Translations under genes and position numbers: made by a program
In this document: piece after piece, positions 28,101 to 37,562 of the stretch
Layout: each line of letters starts with the position of its first letter
Numbering within the stretch: position 1 is the stretch's first letter
The notes under the pieces: model-generated
What the model saw: the letters and a program-made list of their open reading frames with translations, nothing else
The model's database searches: none
Told to the model about the DNA's origin: nothing
Assembly: GCA_963789015.1 (NCBI GenBank)
Contig: CAWBIU010000001.1
Coordinates: 558,001 to 622,000, forward strand
Direction: 5' to 3'
Source of the DNA: JAOPZW01 sp963789015
GTDB lineage: Bacteria; Actinomycetota; Thermoleophilia; Solirubrobacterales; Solirubrobacteraceae
DNA: 64,000 nt

Positions 28101-28166
28101 CGACTCCTCCTGCGTCTAGGCTGTGGACACCGTCAAGAGCCTATTGTCTAGCACTTAGTCCTTTTC
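28101..28166. promoter_or_regulatory. Divergent regulatory region between phyH-like and gntR genes
   Basis: A 66-base region of clearly lower GC than its surroundings. GTCTAG occurs twice (about 28114 and 28146) and may mark operator half-sites for the GntR protein. TTAGTC ends six bases before the GTG at 28167. Confidence 0.4.
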
Positions 28167-28898
28167 GTGTCCAGCCACGCCCCCGCCCGCGCCCGCGACC
28201 TGCTGCTCTCGCCCGTCGAGCCGGCCGGCGCCGTCGAGCAGGTGGTGCGCCGCATCGGCGAGGCGATCGGCGCCGGGCTGCTCGCGCCGGGCGAGCGGCT
28301 GCCGGGCCAGGTCGAGCTCGCCGCGACGCTCGGCGTCGCGCGCATGACGCTGCGCCACGCCCTCACCATCCTCGAGGACGCCGGACTGATCGAGATCCGC
28401 CGCGGGCGCACCGGCGGCGCCTTCGTGGCCGCCGAGCCCCCGCCCCCGGCGCTCGACCCTCCGACCGCCGAGGGGCTGCGCGCGCTGACCGACTGGCGCC
28501 GCGCGATCTCGGCCGAGGCCGCCGCGCTCGCCGCGCTGCGCCGCACCGACGCCGAGGCCGCCGCGTTGCGCGAGGCAATGGCCGCCGTCCACGACGCCGC
28601 GGGCGAGGCCGCCGCGTTCCGCCGGGCCGACGCGCGCTTCCACGTCCTCGTGGCCGAGCTGTCGCGCTCGCGGCGGCTCGTCGCCGCCGAGGCGAACCTG
28701 CAGGTCGAGCTCGGCGAGATGCTCGCCCTGACGCCCGGGCCGGCGCGCGCGCGGCTCGCCTCGCAGGCCGGGCACGAGCCGATCGTCGAGGCGATCGCGG
28801 CGGGCGACGCCGACGCGGCGCGCGCCGCGACGGTGCGCCACGTCGAGGCCACGCACGACTGGGTCGTCGGCCTCGCGCGCGGGCTCGCGCGGGACTGA
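28167..28898 (+). CDS. GntR-family regulator (FadR/FCD type)
   Basis: A 243-residue regulator. The winged helix runs AVEQVVRRIGEAIGAGLLAP to TLRHALTILEDAGLIEIRRG, and the FCD-type helical effector domain follows with the metal-site His residues in ARFHVLV and TVRHVEATHDW. FCD regulators bind small organic acids. Gene order makes the divergent PhyH dioxygenase its probable target. The GTG at 28167 is the only start that keeps the N terminus at usual length. Confidence 0.85.
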   Translation: MSSHAPARARDLLLSPVEPAGAVEQVVRRIGEAIGAGLLAPGERLPGQVELAATLGVARMTLRHALTILEDAGLIEIRRGRTGGAFVAAEPPPPALDPPTAEGLRALTDWRRAISAEAAALAALRRTDAEAAALREAMAAVHDAAGEAAAFRRADARFHVLVAELSRSRRLVAAEANLQVELGEMLALTPGPARARLASQAGHEPIVEAIAAGDADAARAATVRHVEATHDWVVGLARGLARD

Positions 28899-28907
28899 GG
28901 CCGCGCG

Positions 28908-29297
28908 GTGGCGGAGCTGCGGGTGATCGCCGCCGCCGTCGTCCGGGACGGCGAGCTGCTGCTCGTCTCCAAGCACGCCGCGCCCGAGGTCTTCTACCTG
29001 CCCGGCGGCAAGCCCGACGACGGCGAGGCGCCGCTTGACTGCCTGGCGCGCGAGGTCCGCGAGGAGCTCGGCGCCGGCCTTTCGCACGCCGAGCCCTTCG
29101 CCGACGTGCGCGCGCCCGCCGCGCTGGAGGGCGTGCCGATGCTCATGTCCATCTACCTCGCCGCGCTCGACGGCGCGCCCGCCCCGGCGGCCGAGATCGC
29201 CGCGCTCGCGTGGTGGCCGCGCGAGCGCGGCGTCGTCCTCGCGGCGGCGATCCGCGAGCACGTGATCCCGGCGCTGCGCTCCGCCGGGAGGCTCTAA
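28908..29297 (+). CDS. Nudix hydrolase
   Basis: A 129-residue Nudix protein. The Nudix box GGKPDDGEAPLDCLAREVRE continues as ELGAG, with all three metal-binding Glu residues. The substrate is some nucleoside diphosphate-X. It starts with GTG nine bases after the GntR stop, so it is cotranscribed with it. Its stop overlaps the opposing secreted propeller gene by four bases. Confidence 0.85.
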   Translation: MAELRVIAAAVVRDGELLLVSKHAAPEVFYLPGGKPDDGEAPLDCLAREVREELGAGLSHAEPFADVRAPAALEGVPMLMSIYLAALDGAPAPAAEIAALAWWPRERGVVLAAAIREHVIPALRSAGRL

Positions 29298-30361
29298 CCG
29301 AAGGGCGGTGCGACCGGCTGGATCGTGCAGGTGCCGCCGGCCACGGGCGGGTCGCCGAGGCAGTCCGCGCCGGGCTGGCCGTCGATCACCAGCCAGGTGA
29401 CACCCGAGTCGCGGTCGTGGGAGATGACCGAGCGCGGCGGCCCGGGGACCTGCTCGAGCGTGCCCGTCGAGATGCGCGCGCGGCGGAAGCCGTAGCGGCC
29501 CGGGCAGCCGCTCCCGTCGCCGGTGCACGACTGGTACCAGTACACGCGCCCGTCCTGGAAGCCGGGCCAGCCGAGCGAGACCTGGGTCAGCCCGCCGCCG
29601 CCCTGGCGCGCGAGGCGCGTGTGCCCGCCGCCGATCGTGTCGAGGCGGATCTCGGAGTCCAGCCCCTCGGCGAACGCCAGGAACGTCCAGGTGAACGCCA
29701 GCCGGCGCCCCCACAGGTCGAGGTGGTCGGGGCGCGACAGCGTCCCGTTCGTGCACTCGCGCCGTCCGTTGGAGGGGTTGCGCCGGCACGCCTGGCGCGG
29801 GCCGCCGGGCTGGCGGACCGAGGCGGCGCCCCCGTCCAGCGCACGCGTGTAGACGTAGGGCAGATCGCGCTTGCCGTCGTAGACGCGCGCGAAGGCGATC
29901 CGGTCGCCCCACACCGTCGGCCAGAACTCGCTCGCCTTCGGAGCGCTGACCGTCGTCACGCGGCGCTCGAGGCCGGTGGCGAAGTCGAACAGCCAGACGT
30001 CGCAGCCGCGGCCGCGGTTGTAGAGCGTGCCCGGCGAGCCGACCGGCGGGTCGGTGGCGCAGCGGGAGTAGGTCGCCACGGTGCCGCCGTCCGGGCCGGG
30101 CCCGAGGTCGGCGTCGAAGGGCACGCGCCGCGGCGGCACGGGCAGCGGCGCGATCGTCCCGGCCGGGTCGCGGCTGACCAGCGTCCAGTTCCCGGTCGCG
30201 CCGCTGCGCACGCTCCACAGGATGCGCCCGTGGAAGGCGGCGACGGGCGTCGTGCCGTCGACCGTGGCGATCGGCGGGGGCGGGGCCTGCGCGCCCGCGA
30301 CGGCGGGCGCGAGCAGAGCGGCGGTGAGCAGCGCGAACGCCGTGGCGACGAGTGTCCTCAT
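29294..30361 (-). CDS. Secreted beta-propeller-like protein, function unknown
   Basis: A 355-residue exported protein with a signal peptide (TAFALLTAALLAPAVAGAQA). The mature part has repeated blade-like elements, for example GRILWSVRS, DVWLFDFATGLERRV, GDRIAFARVYDG and GRVYWYQSC, suggesting a TolB/WD40-type propeller. Several Cys pairs (CRRNPSNGRREC, CTGDGSGC) suggest disulphides outside the cell. No catalytic residues recognised. Confidence 0.7.
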   Translation of the reverse strand: MRTLVATAFALLTAALLAPAVAGAQAPPPPIATVDGTTPVAAFHGRILWSVRSGATGNWTLVSRDPAGTIAPLPVPPRRVPFDADLGPGPDGGTVATYSRCATDPPVGSPGTLYNRGRGCDVWLFDFATGLERRVTTVSAPKASEFWPTVWGDRIAFARVYDGKRDLPYVYTRALDGGAASVRQPGGPRQACRRNPSNGRRECTNGTLSRPDHLDLWGRRLAFTWTFLAFAEGLDSEIRLDTIGGGHTRLARQGGGGLTQVSLGWPGFQDGRVYWYQSCTGDGSGCPGRYGFRRARISTGTLEQVPGPPRSVISHDRDSGVTWLVIDGQPGADCLGDPPVAGGTCTIQPVAPPFG

Positions 30362-30399
30362 GGTCGGGAAAACCGCACGTCGACGCGAAAAGTCACGAG

Positions 30400-30405
30400 T
30401 AACCT
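30400..30405 (+). promoter_or_regulatory. Leaderless -10 hexamer (TAACCT) for lhr
   Basis: Ends six bases before the TTG at 30412 and nine before the in-frame GTG at 30415; both starts are possible. Confidence 0.45.
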
Positions 30406-30411
30406 CGAACG

Positions 30412-33400
30412 TTGGTGCCGCTCTCAGCCTTCACGCCCACCGTTCGCGACTGGTTCCTCCGTTCCTTCGAGGAGCCCACGCCCGCCCAGGCACAGGCGTG
30501 GCCGGCGATCGCGGGCGGCGAGCACGTCCTCATCTCGGCGCCCACGGGCAGCGGCAAGACCCTCGCCGCCTTCCTGTGGGGGCTCGACCGCCTCTCGCGC
30601 GAGCCCGCCGACCACACCCGCCTGGTCTACGTCTCGCCGCTCAAGGCGCTCAGCTACGACGTCGACCGCAACCTGCGCGCGCCGCTGCGCGGGATCGGCG
30701 CCGACCTCACCGTCGGGGTGCGCACGGGCGACACCGCGCAGCGCGACCGCGTCGCCATGCGGCGCACGCCGCCCGACATCCTCATCACGACGCCCGAGTC
30801 GCTGTACCTGATCCTCACCTCGCAGGCGCGCGACATGCTCAGCGGCGTCGAGGCCGTGATCATCGACGAGATCCACGCCGTCGCGGCCACGAAGCGCGGC
30901 GCTCACCTCGCGCTCACGCTCGAGCGCCTGGCCGAGCAGGCGGGCGGCGACCCGCAGCGCATCGGCCTGAGCGCGACCCAGAACCCGCTCGAGGAGGTCG
31001 GCCGCTTCATGGTCGGCCCGCGGCGCACCGCGCGGATCGTCGACGCGGGCGTGCGCAAGCCGCTGGACCTGAAGATCCACGTGCCGGTCGAGTCGATGGT
31101 CGAGCCCGACCAGGGCAATGCCGCCGACCCGCTCGATCCGCTCGCCGGCGGCGAGGCGACGCGCAAGTCGATCTGGCCCGCGATCTATCCCGAGCTGCTG
31201 GCGCTCGTGCGCGAGCACCGCTCGACGATCGTCTTCGTCAACAACCGCCGCGGCGCGGAGCGCCTCGCCCTGCGCCTCAACGAGCTCGCCGAGGAGGACA
31301 TCGCGCGCGCCCACCACGGGTCGCTCGCGCGCGAGGAGCGCGTCGTCGTCGAGGAGATGCTCAAGGCCGGCGAGCTGCCGTGCCTCGTCGCCACCTCGTC
31401 GCTCGAGCTCGGCATCGACATGGGCGCCGTCGATCTCGTGCTCCAGGTCGAGTCGCCGAAGTCCGTCAGCCGCGGCCTGCAGCGCATCGGGCGCGCCGGC
31501 CACCACGTCGGCGACGTCAGCAAGGGCCGCATCTTCCCCAAGTTCCGCGCCGACCTGCTCGAGTGCGCGGTCGTCACGAAGCTCATGCGCGAGGGCCGGA
31601 TCGAGCCGACCGTCGTGCCGCGCAACCCGCTCGACGTCCTCGCCCAGCAGATCGTCGCGATCGCCGCCACGGCGGAGCCCGACGTCGTCCCCGTCGACGA
31701 GCTGTACGCGCTCGTCACCCGCACCCACAGCTTCGCCGAGCTCGGCCGGGAGCTGCTCGAGAACGTGCTCGACATGCTCGACGGGCGCTACCCGTCGCAG
31801 GAGTTCGGCGAGCTGCGCCCGCGCATCGTCTGGGATCGCGTCGCCGGGACGATCCGGGCCCGGCGCGGCGCGCGCCAGCTCGCCGTGACCAACGCCGGCA
31901 CGATCCCCGACCGCGGCCTGTTCGCCGTCGTCCTGCCCGACGGGCGGCGCGTCGGCGAGCTCGACGAGGAGATGGTCTACGAGGCGCGCCCGGGCCAGAC
32001 GTTCCTGCTCGGCGCCTCCACCTGGCGGATCGAGGACATCGGCCGCGACCGCGTGACCGTCTCGCCCGCGCCGGGCGCGCCGGGCGCCGTGCCGTTCTGG
32101 CGCGGCGACAGCGTCGGCCGTCCCAAGGAGCTCGGGCGCGAGATCGGCGCCTTCAGCCGCTGGGCGGTCGACCAGAGCGCGGAGAGGCTCGAGGCCGACT
32201 ACGACCTCGACCGGCTCGCCGCGCGCAACCTGATCGACTTCCTGGGCGAGCAGCAGGCGGCCACGCGCGTCGTGCCGTCGGACACGACGATCGTCGTCGA
32301 GCGCTTCCGCGACGAGATCGGCGACTGGCGGCTGTGCATCCTCAGCCCCTACGGCGGCCGCGTCCATGCCGCCTGGGCGCTCGCGCTGAGCGCGCGGATC
32401 CGCGACCGCTTCGGCCTGGAGTCCGACGCGATCTGGTCCGACGACGGGATCATCGTCCACCTGCCCGACGCCGACGAGCCGCCCGGCGCCGAGCTCGTGA
32501 TGCTCGAGGCCGACGAGGTCGAGGACGCGGTCGTCGGCGAGCTCGGCTCGAGCGCGCTCTTCGGCGCGCGCTTCCGCGAGAACGCCGGCCGCGCGCTGCT
32601 CATCCCCCGCGCCTACCCGGGCAAGCGCACGCCGCTGTGGCAGCAGCGGCTCAAGTCGCAGTCGCTGCTCGAGGTCGCGCGCCGCTACGGCCAGTTCCCG
32701 ATCGTGCTCGAGACCTACCGCGAGTGCCTGCGCGACGTGCTCGACGTGCCGGGCCTCGAGGAGCTCCTGCGCGGGCTGCACCGGCGCGAGCTGACGCTCG
32801 TCGAGGTCGAGACGCCGACCGCCTCCCCGTTCGCCAGCTCGCTGCTCTTCGACTACGTCGCCACGTACATGTACGAGGGCGACACGCCCAACGCCGAGCG
32901 CCGCGCCGCCGCGCTGTCGCTCGACCGCGACCTGCTGCGCGAGCTGCTCGGCCAGGAGGAGCTGCGCGACCTCATCGACCCGGGCGCGCTGGCTCAGGTC
33001 GAGGACGACCTCCAGCACCGCTCGGAGCGCACGCGCGCGGCCAACGCCGACGCGCTCGCCGACGTCCTGCGCCGCGTCGGCGACCTGAGCTCGGCCGAGG
33101 TCGCCGAGCGCGTCCTGCCGGGCGTCGACCCCTTGGTGCTGCTCGGCGTGCTCGAGGACGAGCGCCGCGCGATCCGGCTGCGGATCGGCGGCGAGGAGCG
33201 CTGGGTCGCGGCCGACGACGCCGGCCTGTACCGCGACGCCTTCGGCGCCGTGCCGCCGGGCGGCCTGCCCGCCGCCTTCCTCGAGGACGTCGACCGCCCG
33301 CTCGAGCGTCTCGCCGCGCGCTGGGCGCGCACCCACGGCCCGTTCACCACCGCCGAGCTGCGCGCCCGCCACGGCGTCGACCCGGCGAGCGCGCTGGCCG

Positions 33401-34788
33401 CGCTCGAGTCCGCCGGCGAGCTCGTCCGCGGCGAGCTGCGGCCCGGCGGGAGCGAGCGCGAGTGGTGCGATCCCGAGGTCCTGCGCCGCCTGCGCCGCGC
33501 CTCCCTCGCCGTCCTGCGCAAGGAGATCGAGGCCGCCGACCAGCGCGCGCTGGCCACCTTCCTGCCGAGCTGGCAGGGCGTCGACCGCCACCCCGCCTCC
33601 GGCGCGGGCATCGACCGCCTGCGCGAGGTCCTCGTGCCGCTGCAGGGGCTCGCGCTGCCCGCCGACGTCTGGGAGCGCGACGTGCTGCCGCGGCGCACGG
33701 GCGCCTACTCCCCGACGTGGATGGACCAGCTGTGCGCGAGCGGCGAGGTCGTCTGGGTCGGCGCGGGGGCGCTCGGGCGCAGCTCGGGCCGCGTCGCCCT
33801 GTACTTCCGCGAGGACGCCGAGGCGATCGGCAGGGTGGGTGGGGCGAACAAGGGCGAGCCGCCGGCGCAGCCCGCCCACGAGCTGCTGCGCGAGCGCGTC
33901 GGCACATCGCCGTGCTTCTTCACCGACCTGCTCGCCGAGGTGCCGCTGTCGCCCGAGGAGATCCAGGAGGCGCTCTGGGACCTCGTCTGGGCCGGCGAGG
34001 TGACCAACGATGCCTGGGCGCCGCTGCGCGCCCCGCGCCTGACGCTCGCCCACGCCCGCCGCAGCGGCCTCGACCGCGGCCGCCCGCGCCGGCGCTTCGG
34101 CACGCGCCGCACGGGCAGCGCCGCGCAGGTCCAGGGACGTTGGTCGCTGACCTCGACGATCTTCCGCAGCGAGCCCGAGCCCGGGCAGCGGCGGCGCACG
34201 GTGTCCGAGCTGCTGCTCGAGCGCTACGGGATCGTCAGCCGCGAGCAGGTGCTCGCGGAGGGCGTGCCCGGCGGCTTCTCGATCCTCTACGACTCGCTCT
34301 CGCAGCTCGAGACGCTCGGCACGTGCCGGCGCGGCTACTTCATCGAGGGGCTCGGCGGCGCCCAGTTCGCGCTGCCCGGGGCGGTCGAGCGCCTGCGCTC
34401 GGCGCCGACGGGCGAGGACGCGCCGCCGCTCGTGCTCGCCGCCACCGATCCCGCCCAGCCCTACGGCGCGGCGCTGCCGTGGCCGAAGCGCAACGACGAG
34501 AGCCGCAAGCCGCAGCGCACCGCCGGCGCCTACGTCGTGCTCGCCGGCGGCGAGCCCGTCGTCTACGTCGAACGCGGCGGGCGCGGACTGTCGATCCTCA
34601 CCGCCCACGACGACCCGCGCGTGCGCCCCGCGCTGGCGGCGCTCGCCGGGTTCGTGACCGCGGACCGCAGCCGCCGGCTGTCGCTCGAGCGCGTCGACGG
34701 GGAGCCGGTGGTCGGCTCCCCGTTCGAGGCTCTGCTGATCGAGCTCGGCTTCCGCTCCGGGCCGCGGAAGCTGACGCTGAGCGCCTAG
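30412..34788 (+). CDS. lhr: Lhr-type ATP-dependent 3'-5' helicase
   Basis: A 1458-residue superfamily 2 helicase, the usual length for actinobacterial Lhr. Motif I is APTGSGKT at 43-50, motif II DEIH near 152 (IIDEIHAV), motif III GLSATQNPLEE, and motif VI QRIGRAGH near 358. Lhr-core winged-helix and beta-barrel domains follow, then the long C-terminal extension made of tandem winged helices. Lhr unwinds RNA:DNA and DNA duplexes while moving 3'-5' and is linked to mutagen response. The frame is intact over 4.4 kb. It is a monocistronic unit before glutaminase. Confidence 0.93.
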   Translation: MVPLSAFTPTVRDWFLRSFEEPTPAQAQAWPAIAGGEHVLISAPTGSGKTLAAFLWGLDRLSREPADHTRLVYVSPLKALSYDVDRNLRAPLRGIGADLTVGVRTGDTAQRDRVAMRRTPPDILITTPESLYLILTSQARDMLSGVEAVIIDEIHAVAATKRGAHLALTLERLAEQAGGDPQRIGLSATQNPLEEVGRFMVGPRRTARIVDAGVRKPLDLKIHVPVESMVEPDQGNAADPLDPLAGGEATRKSIWPAIYPELLALVREHRSTIVFVNNRRGAERLALRLNELAEEDIARAHHGSLAREERVVVEEMLKAGELPCLVATSSLELGIDMGAVDLVLQVESPKSVSRGLQRIGRAGHHVGDVSKGRIFPKFRADLLECAVVTKLMREGRIEPTVVPRNPLDVLAQQIVAIAATAEPDVVPVDELYALVTRTHSFAELGRELLENVLDMLDGRYPSQEFGELRPRIVWDRVAGTIRARRGARQLAVTNAGTIPDRGLFAVVLPDGRRVGELDEEMVYEARPGQTFLLGASTWRIEDIGRDRVTVSPAPGAPGAVPFWRGDSVGRPKELGREIGAFSRWAVDQSAERLEADYDLDRLAARNLIDFLGEQQAATRVVPSDTTIVVERFRDEIGDWRLCILSPYGGRVHAAWALALSARIRDRFGLESDAIWSDDGIIVHLPDADEPPGAELVMLEADEVEDAVVGELGSSALFGARFRENAGRALLIPRAYPGKRTPLWQQRLKSQSLLEVARRYGQFPIVLETYRECLRDVLDVPGLEELLRGLHRRELTLVEVETPTASPFASSLLFDYVATYMYEGDTPNAERRAAALSLDRDLLRELLGQEELRDLIDPGALAQVEDDLQHRSERTRAANADALADVLRRVGDLSSAEVAERVLPGVDPLVLLGVLEDERRAIRLRIGGEERWVAADDAGLYRDAFGAVPPGGLPAAFLEDVDRPLERLAARWARTHGPFTTAELRARHGVDPASALAALESAGELVRGELRPGGSEREWCDPEVLRRLRRASLAVLRKEIEAADQRALATFLPSWQGVDRHPASGAGIDRLREVLVPLQGLALPADVWERDVLPRRTGAYSPTWMDQLCASGEVVWVGAGALGRSSGRVALYFREDAEAIGRVGGANKGEPPAQPAHELLRERVGTSPCFFTDLLAEVPLSPEEIQEALWDLVWAGEVTNDAWAPLRAPRLTLAHARRSGLDRGRPRRRFGTRRTGSAAQVQGRWSLTSTIFRSEPEPGQRRRTVSELLLERYGIVSREQVLAEGVPGGFSILYDSLSQLETLGTCRRGYFIEGLGGAQFALPGAVERLRSAPTGEDAPPLVLAATDPAQPYGAALPWPKRNDESRKPQRTAGAYVVLAGGEPVVYVERGGRGLSILTAHDDPRVRPALAALAGFVTADRSRRLSLERVDGEPVVGSPFEALLIELGFRSGPRKLTLSA

Positions 34789-34834
34789 CACGCGCCGCCC
34801 GCAGGGCGCTCGACGGTGCGCCCGGCAGCGGTGA

Positions 34835-34840
34835 GAACAT
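34835..34840 (+). promoter_or_regulatory. -10-like GAACAT for glutaminase
   Basis: Ends six bases before the ATG at 34847, same spacing as the better TANNNT hexamers in the window. Confidence 0.35.
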
Positions 34841-34846
34841 CGTCCG

Positions 34847-35839
34847 ATGCCCGAGCCCGCAGTCAGCCGTCTCATCGACCAGCGCCTGCGCGAGCTGTAC
34901 GAGCGCCACCTCGAGGCAAGTGATGCCGACGTGGCGCAGTTCTACGCGCCCGAGCGCGGCTATTACCCCGTGCAGGACGCCGGCGATGAGCGCCGCACAT
35001 TCGCGATCTCGCTCGTCAGCCCGGATGGCGAGCTGTACTCGGCCGGCGATCACGAGCGGCCGTTCGCGCTGCAGTCGATCTCCAAGGTCTTCGCCTACGC
35101 CCTCGCCCTCGAGGATCACGGTCGCGACCACGTGCTCGAGCACGTCGGGGTGGCGCCGAGCGGCGACGCGTTCAACTCGATCGTCTTCGATTCGCGCCAC
35201 CACCACCCCCACAACCCGATGGTCAACGCGGGCGCGCTGGTCATCACCTCGCTCGTTGCCGGAGCGAACGACGACGAGAAGCTCGAGCGTCTCGTCGACA
35301 CGATGCGCCGCTACGCCGGCAACCCGGCGCTGACGGTCGACGAGGAGAAGTTCGAGCGCGAGCTGCGCGCCGCCGACCACAACCGGGCGACCGCCTATCT
35401 CATGCGCAGCCAGTCCATGCTCGACGGGGACGTCGAGGCGATCGTCTCGCTGTACCTCCGCCAGTGCTCGGTCGTGGTGACCTGCGACGACCTGGCGATG
35501 ATGGCCGCGACCCTGGCGAACGGCGGCGTGCATCCGCGGACCGGCGAGGTCGTGCTCGGCCGCGCGCGCGTTCGCGACGTGCTGAGCGTGATGTACACGT
35601 GCGGCATGTACGACTTCGCCGGCGAGTGGGCCTTCGAGATCGGCGTGCCCGCCAAGAGCGGCGTCAGCGGCGGGCTGCTCGCCGTCATCCCGGGCAAGAT
35701 GGGCATCGCCGTCTTCTCTCCGGGCCTCGATCCCTACGGCAACAGCGTGCGCGCGACCCGCGTGTGTCAGGAGGTCTCCGGCCGGCTGGGGCTGCACGTC
35801 TTCGCCTCCGAGGACGAGGACGAGATGCTCCGGCAATAG
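34847..35839 (+). CDS. glsA: Glutaminase (serine-dependent, GlsA type)
   Basis: A 330-residue glutaminase of the beta-lactamase-like fold. The catalytic SxxK is Ser77-Lys80 (ALQSISKVFAYALAL); NPMVNAGA, the Tyr-containing VMYTCGMYDFAGEW and PAKSGVSGG are all conserved. It hydrolyses glutamine to glutamate and ammonia. The stop is 12 bases from the converging BCCT transporter. Confidence 0.93.
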   Translation: MPEPAVSRLIDQRLRELYERHLEASDADVAQFYAPERGYYPVQDAGDERRTFAISLVSPDGELYSAGDHERPFALQSISKVFAYALALEDHGRDHVLEHVGVAPSGDAFNSIVFDSRHHHPHNPMVNAGALVITSLVAGANDDEKLERLVDTMRRYAGNPALTVDEEKFERELRAADHNRATAYLMRSQSMLDGDVEAIVSLYLRQCSVVVTCDDLAMMAATLANGGVHPRTGEVVLGRARVRDVLSVMYTCGMYDFAGEWAFEIGVPAKSGVSGGLLAVIPGKMGIAVFSPGLDPYGNSVRATRVCQEVSGRLGLHVFASEDEDEMLRQ

Positions 35840-35851
35840 GAGGAACGACAG

Positions 35852-37432
35852 CTAGTCGCCGCCGCCCACCGGCGTGGCCTCGCTGGGCGACCGGCGGCTC
35901 GGCTGTCGTTCCGGGCCGGTCCTCGGCGCTTCGGCGCGCCCCCGTCCGAAGTCCTCGTTGAGCGCCTTGAACAGGCTGACGCACAACCCGATCATCACCA
36001 GCGTGAACGGGGCCGCGGCGATGATCGCCGCCTGTTGCAGTCCCTGCAGGCCCCCCGCCACGAGCAGCACCGCGGCCGCCGCGCCGGTGAAGACGCCCCA
36101 GATGATGACGACGGGTCGGGCCGGCGTGAGGTTGCCGCGCGAGGACAGCATGCCCATGACCACCGACGCCGCGTCGGCGCCGCTGACGAAGAACAGCGCG
36201 ACGAGCACGATGACCACGAACGAGGTCACGCCCGACAGCGGGAACTGCTCGAGCATCGTGAAGAGCGCGATCTCGGGCTCCCCGACGACACCGGCGAGGT
36301 CGGCCTGGCCGGTGAGCTGCAGGTCGATGGCCGCGCCGCCGAAGACGGCGAACCACACGAACGAGACGCCGCTGGGGATGAGCAGCACGCCGACGATGAA
36401 CTCGCGCACGGTGCGCCCGCGCGAGATGCGGGCGATGAACGTGCCCACGAAGGGCGCCCACGAGATCCACCACGCCCAGTAGAAGATCGTCCAGCTCGAC
36501 AGCCACTCCTTGTCGGCGAACGCGCCGGTGCGGAAGCTGGCGGGGACGATGGTCGTCAGGTAGCCGCCGACGGACTCGACCAACGTCTCGAGCTGGAACA
36601 CCGTCGGCCCGACCGCGAGCAGGAAGAGGATGAGCAGCAGCGCGAGCACCATGTTGGCGTTGCTCAGCCACTGGATGCCCTTCGACACGCCCGACACCGC
36701 CGACAGGACGAACGCGAGGGTCAGCACGGCGATGACGATCACCGCGACGCTGTTCTGCGACTCGACGCCCCACAGGAAGTCCAGGCCGCTGTTGATCTGC
36801 AGCGCCCCGAGGCCGAGCGACGTGGCGCTGCCGAACAGCGTCGCGAAGATCGCGAGGATGTCGATCGACTTGCCGATCGGGCCGTGGATCCGGTCGCCGA
36901 GGATCGGATGGAAGGCCGACGAGATCAGGTTGGGCATCCCGCGCCGGAACGTGAAGTAGGCGAGCGCGAGACCGACGATCGCGTAGATCGCCCACGGGTG
37001 CAGCGCCCAGTGGAAGTACGACAGCGCCATCGCCTGCTGGGCGGCGGCCTCGCTGCCCGCGCGCTCCGTTCCCGCCGGCGGCGACGAGAGGTGCGAGATC
37101 GGCTCGGCCACGGCGAAGAACATCAGGCCGATGCCCATGCCGGCGCTGAACATCATCGCGACCCACGAGACCGTCCGGAACTCGGGAGTCTCGTCGTCCT
37201 CGCCCAGGCGCAGCTGCCCGAACTTGCTCACGCACAGCACGGCGGCGAAGACGAGGAAGGCCACCGTGGAGAGCACGAAGACCCATCCGAACGTCGAGAT
37301 GACCCAGTTCAGGACGTCCTCGGCGACGGAGCCCAGGCCGTCCGTGTCGAGCACCCCCCACAGCACGAAGGCCAGCGAGATGACGGCGGACACCCAGAAG
37401 ACCACCGGGTCGATTCCGGCTCGACGAGTCAC
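35852..37432 (-). CDS. BCCT-family betaine/choline/carnitine transporter
   Basis: A 526-residue, 12-helix transporter. The signatures MFSAGMGIGLMFFAVAEPIS and the Trp-rich FYWAWWISWAPFVGTFIARI form the substrate site. BCCT proteins import betaine, choline or similar quaternary amines using sodium or protons, often in osmotic stress. The GTG at 37432 has GGGAGA upstream. The N terminus is short and the C-terminal tail (about 40 residues) is charged, where osmosensing segments often lie. Confidence 0.92.
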   Translation of the reverse strand: MTRRAGIDPVVFWVSAVISLAFVLWGVLDTDGLGSVAEDVLNWVISTFGWVFVLSTVAFLVFAAVLCVSKFGQLRLGEDDETPEFRTVSWVAMMFSAGMGIGLMFFAVAEPISHLSSPPAGTERAGSEAAAQQAMALSYFHWALHPWAIYAIVGLALAYFTFRRGMPNLISSAFHPILGDRIHGPIGKSIDILAIFATLFGSATSLGLGALQINSGLDFLWGVESQNSVAVIVIAVLTLAFVLSAVSGVSKGIQWLSNANMVLALLLILFLLAVGPTVFQLETLVESVGGYLTTIVPASFRTGAFADKEWLSSWTIFYWAWWISWAPFVGTFIARISRGRTVREFIVGVLLIPSGVSFVWFAVFGGAAIDLQLTGQADLAGVVGEPEIALFTMLEQFPLSGVTSFVVIVLVALFFVSGADAASVVMGMLSSRGNLTPARPVVIIWGVFTGAAAAVLLVAGGLQGLQQAAIIAAAPFTLVMIGLCVSLFKALNEDFGRGRAEAPRTGPERQPSRRSPSEATPVGGGD

Positions 37433-37546
37433 GTCTTCTCCCTTCCCGCGGCCCTGGACCATGAGTGACGGCGCGCGACCGCTGATATATAAGACGGCGC
37501 CACGCCGGACAACCGGCATGTCAGACATCCGGGTCTGCCACGGTCC

Positions 37547-37552
37547 TACCCT
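37547..37552 (+). promoter_or_regulatory. -10-like TACCCT for the nei-like gene
   Basis: Ends ten bases before the ATG at 37563. No Shine-Dalgarno sequence is evident. Confidence 0.35.
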
Positions 37553-37562
37553 TGAGGCACGG

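Noticed and set aside
30424..34875. A 1483-codon open frame on the minus strand opposite lhr.
   Set aside because: It is the antisense of a very GC-rich gene with low-complexity Arg/Asp/Gln composition and no recognisable motif; the plus strand encodes an intact Lhr.
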